Shown: in pieces, positions 1 through 8,837 of the stretch | Layout: every line of letters starts with the position of its first letter | Position numbering within the stretch: position 1 is the first letter of the stretch | Origin: Roseateles sp. YR242 | Lineage (GTDB): Bacteria > Pseudomonadota > Gammaproteobacteria > Burkholderiales > Burkholderiaceae_C | NCBI RefSeq assembly: GCF_900109745.1 | Contig: NZ_FOAV01000002.1 | Location: 659,729-723,728, forward strand | Reading direction: 5' to 3' | DNA length: 64,000 nt | Notes under the pieces: generated by a model | What the model was told of the DNA's origin: nothing | Seen by the model: the letters and a program-made list of their open reading frames with translations, nothing else | Database searches by the model: none | Position numbers and translations under genes: made by a program

Positions 1-385
1 GGCGCTCCGCCAGCTCGTCCCGCTTTTGCTGCAGCTTGAGGGCGAATCGGTCCAGGTTTTCCGGGGTTTCGACGCTGGCCATGAGCGTGGGCGAGCTCAC
101 CCGCACCGTCTTGCCGGTCTGGGTGTCATGCACGTACAGATCGGCGCCCGGTTCTCCGAACGGGTTCCACAGATACGCCAGATAGCGGCCGTCACTGCTG
201 AACCGAGCCTCCTTGGCGGCCTCGCCCCGGTAGGACTCGGCCCGGAACAGTTGCTCCAGGGTCAGCGACGAGGTGGCAACGGCCACCGGCGTGGGTGCGG
301 CCGCATGTGCGGCGGTGCCGTCCCCCAGGGCCAGCCCGGACGCCAGGGTCGCCAGTGCCAGGGTGCTCAGGATCCAATGTTTCAA
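1..385 (-). CDS. S9 family (prolyl oligopeptidase/DPP-IV-like) peptidase, N-terminal part only
   Basis: Only the first 128 codons are present; the gene continues past the left edge. The reading frame opens at a TTG (385-383) preceded by GGAGAGG, and the first residues (LKHWILST...) form a signal peptide with an Ala-rich c-region (AAHAAA), so the enzyme is exported. The mature part contains SSDGRYLAYLWNP and DLYVHDTQTGK, which are typical of the beta-propeller repeats at the start of secreted S9 serine peptidases. These cleave short peptides, often after proline. The catalytic domain lies outside the window, so activity cannot be judged. There is no ATG in this frame near the signal peptide, hence the TTG start. 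Another propeller-containing exported protein is possible. Confidence 0.72.
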   Translation of the reverse strand, partial: MKHWILSTLALATLASGLALGDGTAAHAAAPTPVAVATSSLTLEQLFRAESYRGEAAKEARFSSDGRYLAYLWNPFGEPGADLYVHDTQTGKTVRVSSPTLMASVETPENLDRFALKLQQKRDELAER

Positions 386-532
386 AGTACCTCTCCAACC
401 CCGCTCACCGGGGGACCGGCGATTCTAGGAACCCTGGCAACACCTGCTTACCGCGCCGCCGTGCACCGCGAACGGTGAGCGCGCGTTAGATACCCAGGCT
501 TTCCCTAAGTCTGTTCGCGGAAGGAACTGACC

Positions 533-1123
533 ATGAAGACTCTGCTGATTGCTTCGACCCTGGCCTTGGCCGCCCTGACGGCGCCCGCTGCCCATGCTGG
601 CGGTGTGGGGGTGTCCATCAGCGTAGGCCAACCCGGCTTTTACGGCCAGATCCACCTGGGGGGCAGTTACCCGCCGCCGTCGGTCATCTATAGCGAACCG
701 GTGCTGGTGCAGCAGGTCTATGCCCCGCCGCCGCCCATCTACCTGCGCGTACCGCCGGATCACTATCAGCATTGGTCACGCCACTGCGGCTTTTACAGAG
801 CCTGTGGTCGTCCGGTGTACTTCGTGCAGGAGGATTGGTATGCGCGCCGGTACGCGCCGGCTTACAGGACTGACTATGGGCCTGGGTATGGATACGGCCC
901 TGGATATGGCCGTCCCCATGGGTATCCGGTGGTGGCACCGCCCCCGCCGCGCTGGGATGGGCGCGCGGGTTGGGATCGGCGCGATGGCGATCGCCGGGAC
1001 TGGGACCACCGGGGAGGCGACCGCCGGGACTGGGACGGCCGTGGCGATGGCCGGCGGAACTGGGATGACCGTCGGGGAGATGACCGGCGCGGGGATGATC
1101 AGCACCGTCATCGCGACCATTGA
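533..1123 (+). CDS. Exported protein with Asp/Arg/Gly-rich repetitive tail
   Basis: 196 residues. A clear Sec signal peptide (MKTLLIASTLALAALTAPAAHA) is followed by a Pro/Tyr-rich region (about 45-80, VYAPPPPIYLRVPP), a short cysteine-containing segment HWSRHCGFYRACGRPVYFV (C85 and C90 region), a Tyr/Gly-rich stretch, and a C-terminal tail from about 142 built of imperfect GDRRDWD/GGDRRDW units ending in HRHRDH. Start chosen for the AAGGA at 521-525. The same layout is common in small uncharacterised envelope proteins of Burkholderiales; the tail could bind metal or polyanions, but that is a guess. It stands alone between oppositely oriented or unrelated genes. Confidence 0.8.
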   Translation: MKTLLIASTLALAALTAPAAHAGGVGVSISVGQPGFYGQIHLGGSYPPPSVIYSEPVLVQQVYAPPPPIYLRVPPDHYQHWSRHCGFYRACGRPVYFVQEDWYARRYAPAYRTDYGPGYGYGPGYGRPHGYPVVAPPPPRWDGRAGWDRRDGDRRDWDHRGGDRRDWDGRGDGRRNWDDRRGDDRRGDDQHRHRDH

Positions 1124-1199
1124 AGCGCGACATTGAGATGGGCTCGCGTATAGTCAGCGCATCCACGCGCCATTGCGGCGCGGCTACCTGCGCTGCCCC

Positions 1200-1511
1200 A
1201 TGCTCACCAAAGTCTTTGCCGCCCTGGGTCTTCTGATCTGCGTGCTGCTGGCCGTGGACATGGCGCTGCCCAGGCGCTACCAACTGGCCTGGCGCGGTTG
1301 GCTGCGCCGCGGCTTCGGGCCTGCGGCAGGTTCATTCGGGAGCCGCCTATCCGGCATGGGTCTGCGCTTCAACTCCCGCGAACGCCGCCGCGCCGCTCAT
1401 GACGCCGCACGAGACGCCATTGCCCGCGCCAAACAGCGCGCCGCGAAGTGGGACGGAAACGTCTACCACGGTGATGAATTCGAGCAGCGGCAGCGGCGCA
1501 AGCCGCACTGA
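1200..1511 (+). CDS. Small membrane-anchored protein of unknown function
   Basis: About 103 residues from the ATG at 1200; an in-frame GTG/ATG-like start at 1173 would add nine residues without hydrophobic character. Residues 2-22 (LTKVFAALGLLICVLLAVDMA) make one transmembrane segment or uncleaved signal anchor. The rest is strongly basic and Arg/Ala-rich (RERRRAAHDAARDAIARAK), predicted helical and cytoplasmic, ending in Arg/Gln-rich sequence. No family recognised. Codon use matches its neighbours, which supports a real gene, but size and low complexity leave doubt. Confidence 0.5.
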   Translation: MLTKVFAALGLLICVLLAVDMALPRRYQLAWRGWLRRGFGPAAGSFGSRLSGMGLRFNSRERRRAAHDAARDAIARAKQRAAKWDGNVYHGDEFEQRQRRKPH

Positions 1512-1705
1512 TCTACTGATATGACAGTTGGCGCTCACGGCATCGCGCTAACCCGATAACTGTGGCTCGATCAGGACGTTTGTCGAAGGTGTGCACTGAC
1601 GGGTCGATGGGGGAAACCCTCCATTGAGCAGTGGCCACGGGCCCCCACCTGCCGGGGATGAACCCTCCACTCGACCCGGCTCCGGCCGCAGGCTCGCGGA
1701 CCGAC

Positions 1706-2110
1706 ATGGAACGCCCCATCCAGATTTCAGTCCGCTATCACTTGCGGGAATATCTGGAACTGGTCAGGGAACACTTGCCGACTGCACTTCGCGAGCGAGG
1801 CAAGAAGAGTGACCCCATCGGGCTTGGCAACCGCCTCATGCTGGTCGTCCTGGTGCCGCCCATTTTTCTTTTCAAGAAATGGCGCGTCGGCGATTGTCTG
1901 TTCGAGGTCGGCGCCGACGGCATCACCCGCCGCAGCCGCCGGGGTCAGCTTCATGTGAGCTGGCGCGATATCACGGCCATCCGTCGCTACGGGAACGCCT
2001 ATCTGGTGGTGACAAAGCGCGGTGCCCTGCCTCTCCCCTATCGCTGCTTCAGCGCAGTTGAGCGGAAGCACTTCGACCATTGGATCGCCAAAACCTGTAT
2101 GGCCGCTTAG
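1706..2110 (+). CDS. YcxB-like family protein
   Basis: 134 residues from the ATG at 1706; an upstream ATG (1631) would add a Pro-rich leader unlike the family. A hydrophobic stretch (about 45-58, MLVVLVPPIFLFK) is followed by a PH-like segment: FEVGADGITRRSRRGQLHVSW, then AIRRYGNAYLVV and GALPLPYRCFS. This order (E/D-GI-R-S-RG...W...I......YL......LP.R.F) is the hallmark of the YcxB/PH-like family of small inner-membrane proteins, whose role is unknown. It converges on uvrA with a 58-base gap that holds a short hairpin. Confidence 0.72.
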   Translation: MERPIQISVRYHLREYLELVREHLPTALRERGKKSDPIGLGNRLMLVVLVPPIFLFKKWRVGDCLFEVGADGITRRSRRGQLHVSWRDITAIRRYGNAYLVVTKRGALPLPYRCFSAVERKHFDHWIAKTCMAA

Positions 2111-2127
2111 CCGCAGGCGATACAGCA

Positions 2128-2149
2128 CGATGCCAAAAATTCGGCATCG
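2128..2149. terminator. Short hairpin between convergent genes
   Basis: Seven-base perfect arms CGATGCC and GGCATCG around the eight-base loop AAAAATTC. It lies in the 58-base gap between the stop codons of the YcxB-like gene (+) and uvrA (-). There is no T-run on either strand, so it would be a weak or Rho-assisted bidirectional terminator at best. Confidence 0.4.
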
Positions 2150-2168
2150 ATGCTGCAATCAATCGCCC

Positions 2169-5100
2169 TCACCCGCGCGCCAGCACCGGCGCCAACGCAT
2201 GCCCTGTATGGGTCCCCCGCTTGACCAAGGCCTCCGGCTGCCCCTGCGCCACGACCTGCCCCCCGGCGGAGCCACCTTCCGGCCCCAGATCCAGTACCCA
2301 GTCCGCTTCGGCAATCACATCCAGGTCGTGCTCGATCACCACCACGCTGTGCCCGCCATTCACCAGGCGGTGCAGCACGCGGATCAGCTTCTCCACGTCG
2401 GCCATGTGCAGCCCCACCGTCGGCTCGTCCAGCACATACAAGGTGTGCGGCGCCTTCTGGCCACGGCGGGTCACGTCATCACGCACCTTCACCAGTTCGG
2501 ACACCAGCTTGATCCGCTGCGCTTCCCCACCTGACAGGGTCGGGCTTGGCTGGCCCAGCGTCAGGTAGCCCAGTCCCACGTCCTGCAGCAGTTTCAGCGG
2601 GTGCGCAATGTTGGTCATCGGCGCAAAGAACTCCACCGCTTCGTCCACCTCCATCTGCAGCACCTCACCAATGCTCTTGCCGCGCCAGCTCACCGCCAAC
2701 GTCTCGGGGTTGAAGCGTTGACCGTGGCACTGGTCGCAGAGCACCTTCACGTCCGGCAGGAAGCTCATGGCAATGGTGCGCATGCCCTGACCTTCGCAGG
2801 CCGGGCAGCGGCCCTCACCGGTGTTGAAGCTGAAACGGCCCGGGCCGTAGCCCCGCGCCTTGGCTTCCAGCGTCTCCGAGAACAGGCGACGGATGGCGTC
2901 CCAGAAGCCGATATAGGTGGCCGGGCAACTGCGCGGCGTCTTGCCGATCGGGGTCTGGTCCACTTCCAGCACCCGGTCCACCTGCTGATGGCCCTCGATG
3001 CCGTCACAGCCGATCCAGCGCGACGGCGCCTTGCGCAACGGAACAGCCGCCGCCATGTTGGCCAGCAGCACATCACGCGCCAGCGTGCTCTTGCCGGAGC
3101 CGGAGACCCCGGTGATGGCCACCAGGCGATGCAACGGCACATGCGCCGTCACCGCGCGCAGGTTGTGCAACGAAGCGTTGAGCACCGTCAGGCGCGGTTG
3201 ATCCTTTTGAGACAGGTCCACCTCGCGCCGTGGCTGCAACGGGTGCACCAGGGGGTGGGAGAGGAAACGCCCGGTCAATGAGTCGGGATGCCGGGCGAGC
3301 TCTTCGGCCGTCCCTTGCGCAATCACCTGCCCCCCACGCTTGCCGGCGCCCGGGCCAATATCGATGATGTGGTCGGCACGGCGGATGGTGTCCTCGTCAT
3401 GCTCCACCACCACCAGCGTATTGCCCTTGTCCCCCAGCGTGGAGAGCGCCTTCAGCAGGATCTGGTTGTCTCGCGGGTGCAGGCCGATGGTCGGCTCGTC
3501 CAGCACATAGCAGACCCCCTGCAGGTTGCTGCCCAGTTGCGCGGCCAGGCGGATGCGCTGGGCTTCGCCGCCCGACAGGGTGGGTGCGGCGCGGTCCAGC
3601 GTCAGGTAGCCCAGGCCGACTTCTTCCAGGAACTCCAGACGCCCACGGATCTCGGAGACCACATCCCGTGCGATCTCGGCATCACGGCCAGTGAGCGCCA
3701 GGCCGGCGATCCACGCACGCGCCTCGTTCACGCTCCAGCCCGCCACCGTGCCAATGGTTTCGTCCTCGAAGGTCACGGCCCGCGCCACCGGGTTGAGACG
3801 GGATCCGCAGCAGTCCGGGCAGGGCTGGTCGCTCAGGCCCTCCACTTCCGCCTCCTCGGCCGGGAAGCTCTGTTCACGGCCCCGGTTGTCCTTGTCCTGC
3901 TGAGTGTCGTCCAACGCCTTGCGCTGCTCACGCGTCAGCGCCAGGCCGGTACCGACGCAGGTCGTGCACCAGCCATGCTTGGAGTTGTAGCTGAACAGGC
4001 GCGGGTCCAGTTCCGGATAGCTGGTACCGCAAGTCGGGCAGGCGCGCTTGGTGGAGAACACCCGCAGCTCACCGATGCCGGTGGTGGGCCGGGCATTGCG
4101 GATCGCATCATGCAGGCCGTCCAGCGGTGCCAGCAGATGCACCACCCCCTTGCCCTGGTCCAGCGCCTTCGCCAGCAGGTCACGCAGCTCGGCTTCGGAT
4201 TCCGGGCTCACCACCATGTCGCCCACGGGCAACTCGATGGTGTGCTCCTTGAAGCGGTCCAGGCGCGGCCACGGGCTGGTGGAAAGGAACTCACCATCCA
4301 CGCGCAGGTGCGTGTGCCCCCGGCCCTTGGCCCATTTGGCCAGGTCGGTGTACACGCCCTTGCGGCTCACCACCAGCGGCGCCAGCAGGCCCACGTGGCG
4401 CCCCTTGTAGTCCCGCATCAACTGGGCCGCAATGGCCTCCACGCTTTGCGGACGCACGGGTGTGCCGTCCTTGGCGCAATGCTGCACGCCCAGCTTCACA
4501 TACAGCAGCCGCAGGAAGTGCCACACCTCGGTGGTGGTCGCCACGGTGCTCTTGCGCCCACCACGGGACAGCCGCTGCTCGATGGCCACCGTGGGCGGAA
4601 TGCCCCACACCGCATCCACCTCCGGTCGGCCCGCCGGTTGGACGATGGAACGGGCGTAGGCGTTGAGCGACTCCAGGTAGCGGCGCTGCCCTTCGTTGAA
4701 CAGGATGTCGAAGGCCAGCGTGCTCTTGCCGGAGCCGGAGACCCCGGTAATGACGTTGAAGCGGCCACGGGGGATGCTCACATCCACCGACTTGAGGTTG
4801 TGCTCCCGCGCGTTGACGATGCGGATGACCTCATCCGCCTGCCGGCGCTCTCGCACCAAGGTCTGCAGCGGTCGCCCTTCGGCGGCCACCGGCACGGGCG
4901 GGCGGTCCATTTCCAGGGCGTATTCCCGCAAGGCCTTGGCCGTGTGCGAGGTGGGATGCTCCTTGAGATGTTCCGGCGTGCCCACGGCCACCACCTCGCC
5001 GCCGCCTTCTCCGCCTTCGGGCCCGAGGTCGATGACCCAGTCCGACGCACGGATCACGTCGAGGTTGTGCTCGATCAGAATCAGCGAATGCCCCGCCTGC

Positions 5101-7838
5101 AACAGCTTGCGCATGGCGCGCATCAGCTTGGCGATGTCGTCGAAGTGCAGGCCCGTCGTTGGCTCGTCAAAGAGGAACAACGTGCCCTTGGTGGCGGTCG
5201 CCTGGCGCGGACGTGAAGCGGCTTCCGCCAGGAAGCCGGCCAGCTTCAGACGCTGCGCCTCGCCGCCGGAGAGCGTAGGCACCGGCTGGCCGAGGGTCAG
5301 GTAGTCCAGGCCCACATCGGAAAGCGGCTGCAGCTTGTTGACGACTTCGCGGTCATCGCGGAAGACGCTCAACGCTTCGGCCACGGTCAGCTCCAGCACG
5401 TCGGACACGCTGAACTGCCGTCCGGCACGCTCCAGCTTGACCTCCAGGAGTTCGGCGCGGAAGCGCTTGCCGTCGCAGTCCGGGCAGCGCAGGTAGACGT
5501 CCGACAGGAACTGCATCTCCACGTGTTCGAAGCCGGAGCCACCGCAGGTCGGGCAACGGCCGTCGCCCGCATTGAAACTGAACATGCCGGCACCGTAGCT
5601 GCGCTCCTTGGAGAGCGGCGCCTCCGCAAAGCGCTTGCGGATCTCGTCGAACACGCCGACATAACTGGCGGGGTTGGAGCGCGCGGTCTTGCCGATGGGG
5701 GACTGGTCCACAAACACGGCATCCGCCAGCCAGTCCGCGCCCAGCAGGCGGTCGTGCGCGCCGGGGGTCTCGGTGGCCTGGCCAAACCAGCGGGCCAGCG
5801 CCGGGTACAGCACGTCCTGCATCAACGTGCTCTTGCCCGAGCCGGAGACGCCGGTCACCGTCACCATGCGCTGCAGCGGAAAGTCCACGTCCACGTTGCG
5901 CAAGTTGTGCTCGCGGGCACCCTCGAGGATGAGGCGGGGCGTGTGCTCGTCCACCACGCGCTTGAGGCCCATGCCCACATGCTTGCGGGCGCCCAGGTAG
6001 GCGCCGGTCAGTGTGTCGGCAGACCGGATCTGGTCAGGGGTGCCATCAAAGACGATCTGGCCGCCCTGCTGTCCAGGGCCGGGGCCCATGTCGATCAGGC
6101 GGTCGGCCGCCAGCATCACCGCCGGGTCGTGCTCCACCACCACCAGGGTGTTGCCCGCATCACGCAGGCGGCCCATGGCTTCGACGATGCGGTTCATGTC
6201 CCGCGGGTGCAGGCCGATGCTGGGCTCGTCCAGCACAAACAGCGTGTTCACCAGCGAGGTGCCCAACGCCGTGGTCAGGTTGATGCGCTGCACTTCGCCG
6301 CCGGAGAGCGTGCGGCTCTGCCGGTCCAGCGTCAGGTAACCAATGCCCACATCCACCAGATACTTCAGACGATTGCGGATCTCGCCCAGCAACAGCTTGA
6401 GCGCTTCATCCAGCATCGTGCCGGGCAACTGTAGGTCGTCCATGAACTGCCGCACCCGGTGAAGGGGCAGCAGCATCAGGTCGTGCACTGACAAGCCCGG
6501 CAGGTTCTCCAGCTGTTCACGGGTCCAGCGCACGCCCTCAGGCATGAAGCGCTGATAAACCGTGGCCCCCGACGTGTCGGGAGACAGCGCGGCGTCGGCC
6601 AGCGGCTTGGAGCCAATGCGCCACAGCATGGCCTCGGTCTTGAGGCGAGCGCCGCGGCAGGTGGGGCATTCCGTGTAGCTGCGGTACTTGCTCAGCAGCA
6701 CACGGATGTGCATCTTGTAGGCCTTGCTCTCCAGATAGTCGAAGAACCGGCGCACGCCGTACCACTGCTTGTTCCAGTTGCCGTTCCAGTTGGGGCTGCC
6801 TTCAATCACCCAGTCGCGTTGGGACTGGGTCATCTGGTTCCAGGCGGTATCGCGCGGGATGCCGGCCTCCCCAGCGTATTTCAGCAGGTCGTCCTGGCAT
6901 TCCTTCCAGGCCGGCGTCTGCATGGGCTTGATGGCGCCGCCGCGCAAGGTCTTGCGCTCATCCGGAATGACCAGGCCCAGGTCCACGCCGATGACACGGC
7001 CAAAGCCGCGGCAGCTGTCGCACGCGCCCATGGCGGAATTGAAGGAGAACAGCGCGGGCTGCGGGTCGGCATAACGGATGTCGCTCTCCGGGCAGTGCAG
7101 CCCGGTGGAGTAGCGCCACAGCACCGGCTCCGCACCCTCTTCCGCCGGGATCACATACACCGCCATGCGGCCACTGCCGCGTTTGAGGCTGAGCTCGATG
7201 GCCTCCATGGCGCGGGCCTGCTCCACGCCCTGGGCGCGGAACCGGTCGGCCACCACGTCCAGCACCTTGCGGCCATCCCGCACGCGTTCAGATTGCACAC
7301 GCGTGAAACCGGAGGCGGAAAGCCACTGCTGCACTTCCTCCGGGCTAACCGCTTCCGGCAGCTCCACCGGGAAGGTCAGCACCAGGCGGGGGTCTTCCTG
7401 CCTGGTCCGCTCAAGCAGGTCGGCATAGATGGTCTGCGGTGTGTCGTGGCGCACCGGCAGCGCGGTGTCGCGGTCAAACAGCTCGGCACCGCGCGCAAAC
7501 AGGAGCTTCAGGTGGTCGTTCAGCTCCGTCATGGTCCCGACGGTGGAACGGCTGGTGCGGACCGGATTGGTCTGGTCGATGGCGATGGCGGGCGGCACCC
7601 CCTCCACCTTGTCCACGGCCGGGCGGTCCATGCGGTCCAGGAACTGGCGGGCATAGGCGGAGAAGGTCTCCACGTAGCGGCGCTGCCCTTCGGCATACAG
7701 CGTGTCAAACACCAGACTGGACTTGCCCGATCCACTGGGCCCGGTCACCACGGTCAGTTCCCCCGTCCGGAGGTCCAGGTCGAGGTTCTTGAGGTTGTGT
7801 TGGCGGGCACCCCGGATACGGATATCAGCGTCGGACAT
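2169..7838 (-). CDS. uvrA: Double-length UvrA (tandem excinuclease ABC subunit A)
   Basis: 1889 residues, about twice the roughly 940 of standard UvrA. It is two complete UvrA units end to end: four Walker A motifs (G33PSGSGKS; GVSGSGKST near 663, 1032 and 1577), four LSGGE(A/V)QR signatures and four FDEPT/LDEPS-type Walker B sites. Each half carries CxxC zinc modules. In the first half the leading pair of the UvrB-binding-domain zinc site is degenerate (HCPESDIRY instead of CPxC), while the second half keeps CPTCG...CTTC. The start chosen is ATG 7838 (MSDADIRIRGARQHNLKN), the conserved UvrA N-terminus; an upstream in-frame start adds 46 unrelated residues. UvrA recognises DNA lesions and loads UvrB in nucleotide excision repair, acting as a dimer; this protein looks like a covalent dimer. 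A separate standard uvrA probably exists elsewhere. Confidence 0.95.
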   Translation of the reverse strand: MSDADIRIRGARQHNLKNLDLDLRTGELTVVTGPSGSGKSSLVFDTLYAEGQRRYVETFSAYARQFLDRMDRPAVDKVEGVPPAIAIDQTNPVRTSRSTVGTMTELNDHLKLLFARGAELFDRDTALPVRHDTPQTIYADLLERTRQEDPRLVLTFPVELPEAVSPEEVQQWLSASGFTRVQSERVRDGRKVLDVVADRFRAQGVEQARAMEAIELSLKRGSGRMAVYVIPAEEGAEPVLWRYSTGLHCPESDIRYADPQPALFSFNSAMGACDSCRGFGRVIGVDLGLVIPDERKTLRGGAIKPMQTPAWKECQDDLLKYAGEAGIPRDTAWNQMTQSQRDWVIEGSPNWNGNWNKQWYGVRRFFDYLESKAYKMHIRVLLSKYRSYTECPTCRGARLKTEAMLWRIGSKPLADAALSPDTSGATVYQRFMPEGVRWTREQLENLPGLSVHDLMLLPLHRVRQFMDDLQLPGTMLDEALKLLLGEIRNRLKYLVDVGIGYLTLDRQSRTLSGGEVQRINLTTALGTSLVNTLFVLDEPSIGLHPRDMNRIVEAMGRLRDAGNTLVVVEHDPAVMLAADRLIDMGPGPGQQGGQIVFDGTPDQIRSADTLTGAYLGARKHVGMGLKRVVDEHTPRLILEGAREHNLRNVDVDFPLQRMVTVTGVSGSGKSTLMQDVLYPALARWFGQATETPGAHDRLLGADWLADAVFVDQSPIGKTARSNPASYVGVFDEIRKRFAEAPLSKERSYGAGMFSFNAGDGRCPTCGGSGFEHVEMQFLSDVYLRCPDCDGKRFRAELLEVKLERAGRQFSVSDVLELTVAEALSVFRDDREVVNKLQPLSDVGLDYLTLGQPVPTLSGGEAQRLKLAGFLAEAASRPRQATATKGTLFLFDEPTTGLHFDDIAKLMRAMRKLLQAGHSLILIEHNLDVIRASDWVIDLGPEGGEGGGEVVAVGTPEHLKEHPTSHTAKALREYALEMDRPPVPVAAEGRPLQTLVRERRQADEVIRIVNAREHNLKSVDVSIPRGRFNVITGVSGSGKSTLAFDILFNEGQRRYLESLNAYARSIVQPAGRPEVDAVWGIPPTVAIEQRLSRGGRKSTVATTTEVWHFLRLLYVKLGVQHCAKDGTPVRPQSVEAIAAQLMRDYKGRHVGLLAPLVVSRKGVYTDLAKWAKGRGHTHLRVDGEFLSTSPWPRLDRFKEHTIELPVGDMVVSPESEAELRDLLAKALDQGKGVVHLLAPLDGLHDAIRNARPTTGIGELRVFSTKRACPTCGTSYPELDPRLFSYNSKHGWCTTCVGTGLALTREQRKALDDTQQDKDNRGREQSFPAEEAEVEGLSDQPCPDCCGSRLNPVARAVTFEDETIGTVAGWSVNEARAWIAGLALTGRDAEIARDVVSEIRGRLEFLEEVGLGYLTLDRAAPTLSGGEAQRIRLAAQLGSNLQGVCYVLDEPTIGLHPRDNQILLKALSTLGDKGNTLVVVEHDEDTIRRADHIIDIGPGAGKRGGQVIAQGTAEELARHPDSLTGRFLSHPLVHPLQPRREVDLSQKDQPRLTVLNASLHNLRAVTAHVPLHRLVAITGVSGSGKSTLARDVLLANMAAAVPLRKAPSRWIGCDGIEGHQQVDRVLEVDQTPIGKTPRSCPATYIGFWDAIRRLFSETLEAKARGYGPGRFSFNTGEGRCPACEGQGMRTIAMSFLPDVKVLCDQCHGQRFNPETLAVSWRGKSIGEVLQMEVDEAVEFFAPMTNIAHPLKLLQDVGLGYLTLGQPSPTLSGGEAQRIKLVSELVKVRDDVTRRGQKAPHTLYVLDEPTVGLHMADVEKLIRVLHRLVNGGHSVVVIEHDLDVIAEADWVLDLGPEGGSAGGQVVAQGQPEALVKRGTHTGHALAPVLARG

Positions 7839-8208
7839 GCGGGTAGCAGACTCGGTTAGGGCAGAGGCAGAACATTCTAGGGAGGGGTACTGACAGGAAC
7901 TGACAGCAGCAGTGATGACCTTGGTCAAGTCGGACCTTCGATCCACGTACCGCCCCGAGGACGACGCCCGCGACATCCTTCAAGATTGATTTGGTAAGCA
8001 TTTGCGAACCAGCGAAGCGCACACGTGGGACTGGTTACGCTTGTCAAGGCCCGGCAAGGATGGACGACGGCGTACTTGCTACTCTGGTGAAGCTGGGGCA
8101 ACAATGGGGCCAGGGCGTTTCAGTGGAATAAGTCATGACCGCTGGCGCTATAGATCAGGGATTACCCCAAGTCCCCGACCAAGTTACCGACGACCGGGGC
8201 AGCACGAC
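7839..8208. other. 370-base intergenic region, uvrA / response regulator
   Basis: Divergent control region for uvrA (-) and the response regulator (+). An exact octamer ACTGACAG occurs twice, ten bases apart (7889-7896 and 7899-7906), about 50 bases before the uvrA start. It does not fit the CTGT-N8-ACAG LexA box. Open frames extend through the region but have no family resemblance. Nothing else was recognised. Confidence 0.4.
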
Positions 8209-8733
8209 ATGGATAGACAAGACGGCCATCACTTTCCCGAGACCACCCTGGTCTTGATGTCGTCTGACGCGTCCGCTTCGCCGAAGTCCGCCGTTGAGAC
8301 CACCCCGGATGGCAGCAGTTCAGGCCAACGGCCCGAGCCCGGCGAGAGTTTTGTGTTGCTGGTGGAAGACAATCCGATCAACCAGGTGGTGGCGCTGGAG
8401 TTCCTGGCGCTGATGGGACTGAAGACCGAGTTGGCCCGCAACGGTCAGGAAGCGCTGGACCTGTGTGAGCGCGCCGCCCCCAGCCTGGTGCTGATGGACA
8501 TCCAGATGCCGGGCATGGACGGACTGGAATGCGCGCGCCGCCTGCGCGAACAGCAAGCCCAGGGCCGCCTGCCCCGCTTCCCCATCCTGGCCCTGACCGC
8601 GCATGCGCTGGACAGCGATGTGGCGGACAGCCTCAAGGCCGGCATGGATGAACACCTCACCAAGCCGCTGGACTTCCTGACGCTGCGCCGCCGCTTGGCG
8701 CGCTGGCTGGACCTGCCTCAACTGAACGACTGA
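8209..8733 (+). CDS. Single-domain response regulator (receiver domain only)
   Basis: 174 residues. After a flexible Ser/Pro/Gly-rich leader of about 45 residues comes one receiver domain: acidic pair E53-D54 (LLVEDNPINQ), phospho-acceptor D97 (LVLMDIQMPGMDG), T130 (LALTAHA) and K152 (LTKPLD). The ED-NP-NQ signature is typical of receivers found in hybrid histidine kinases. There is no output domain, so it should act by protein contact, as a phosphorelay shuttle or CheY-like switch. No kinase is encoded nearby. The start is uncertain: ATG 8209 has GGGGC upstream, ATG 8257 has no ribosome site, and the open frame reaches back to 8002. Confidence 0.85.
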   Translation: MDRQDGHHFPETTLVLMSSDASASPKSAVETTPDGSSSGQRPEPGESFVLLVEDNPINQVVALEFLALMGLKTELARNGQEALDLCERAAPSLVLMDIQMPGMDGLECARRLREQQAQGRLPRFPILALTAHALDSDVADSLKAGMDEHLTKPLDFLTLRRRLARWLDLPQLND

Positions 8734-8837
8734 GGCCTGCCGGTCCCCTGGCGCCGGCCCTTAGAGACCGGGACACCGGGCCCGCGGGCCTCGTGAGGCT
8801 GCCAGGCCCCCGCGTCCAGGCCCCACCTTGGGAGCGC

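Noticed and set aside
7885..7910. Possible LexA box before uvrA
   Set aside because: The repeat ACTGACAG is direct, not inverted, and does not match CTGT-N8-ACAG.
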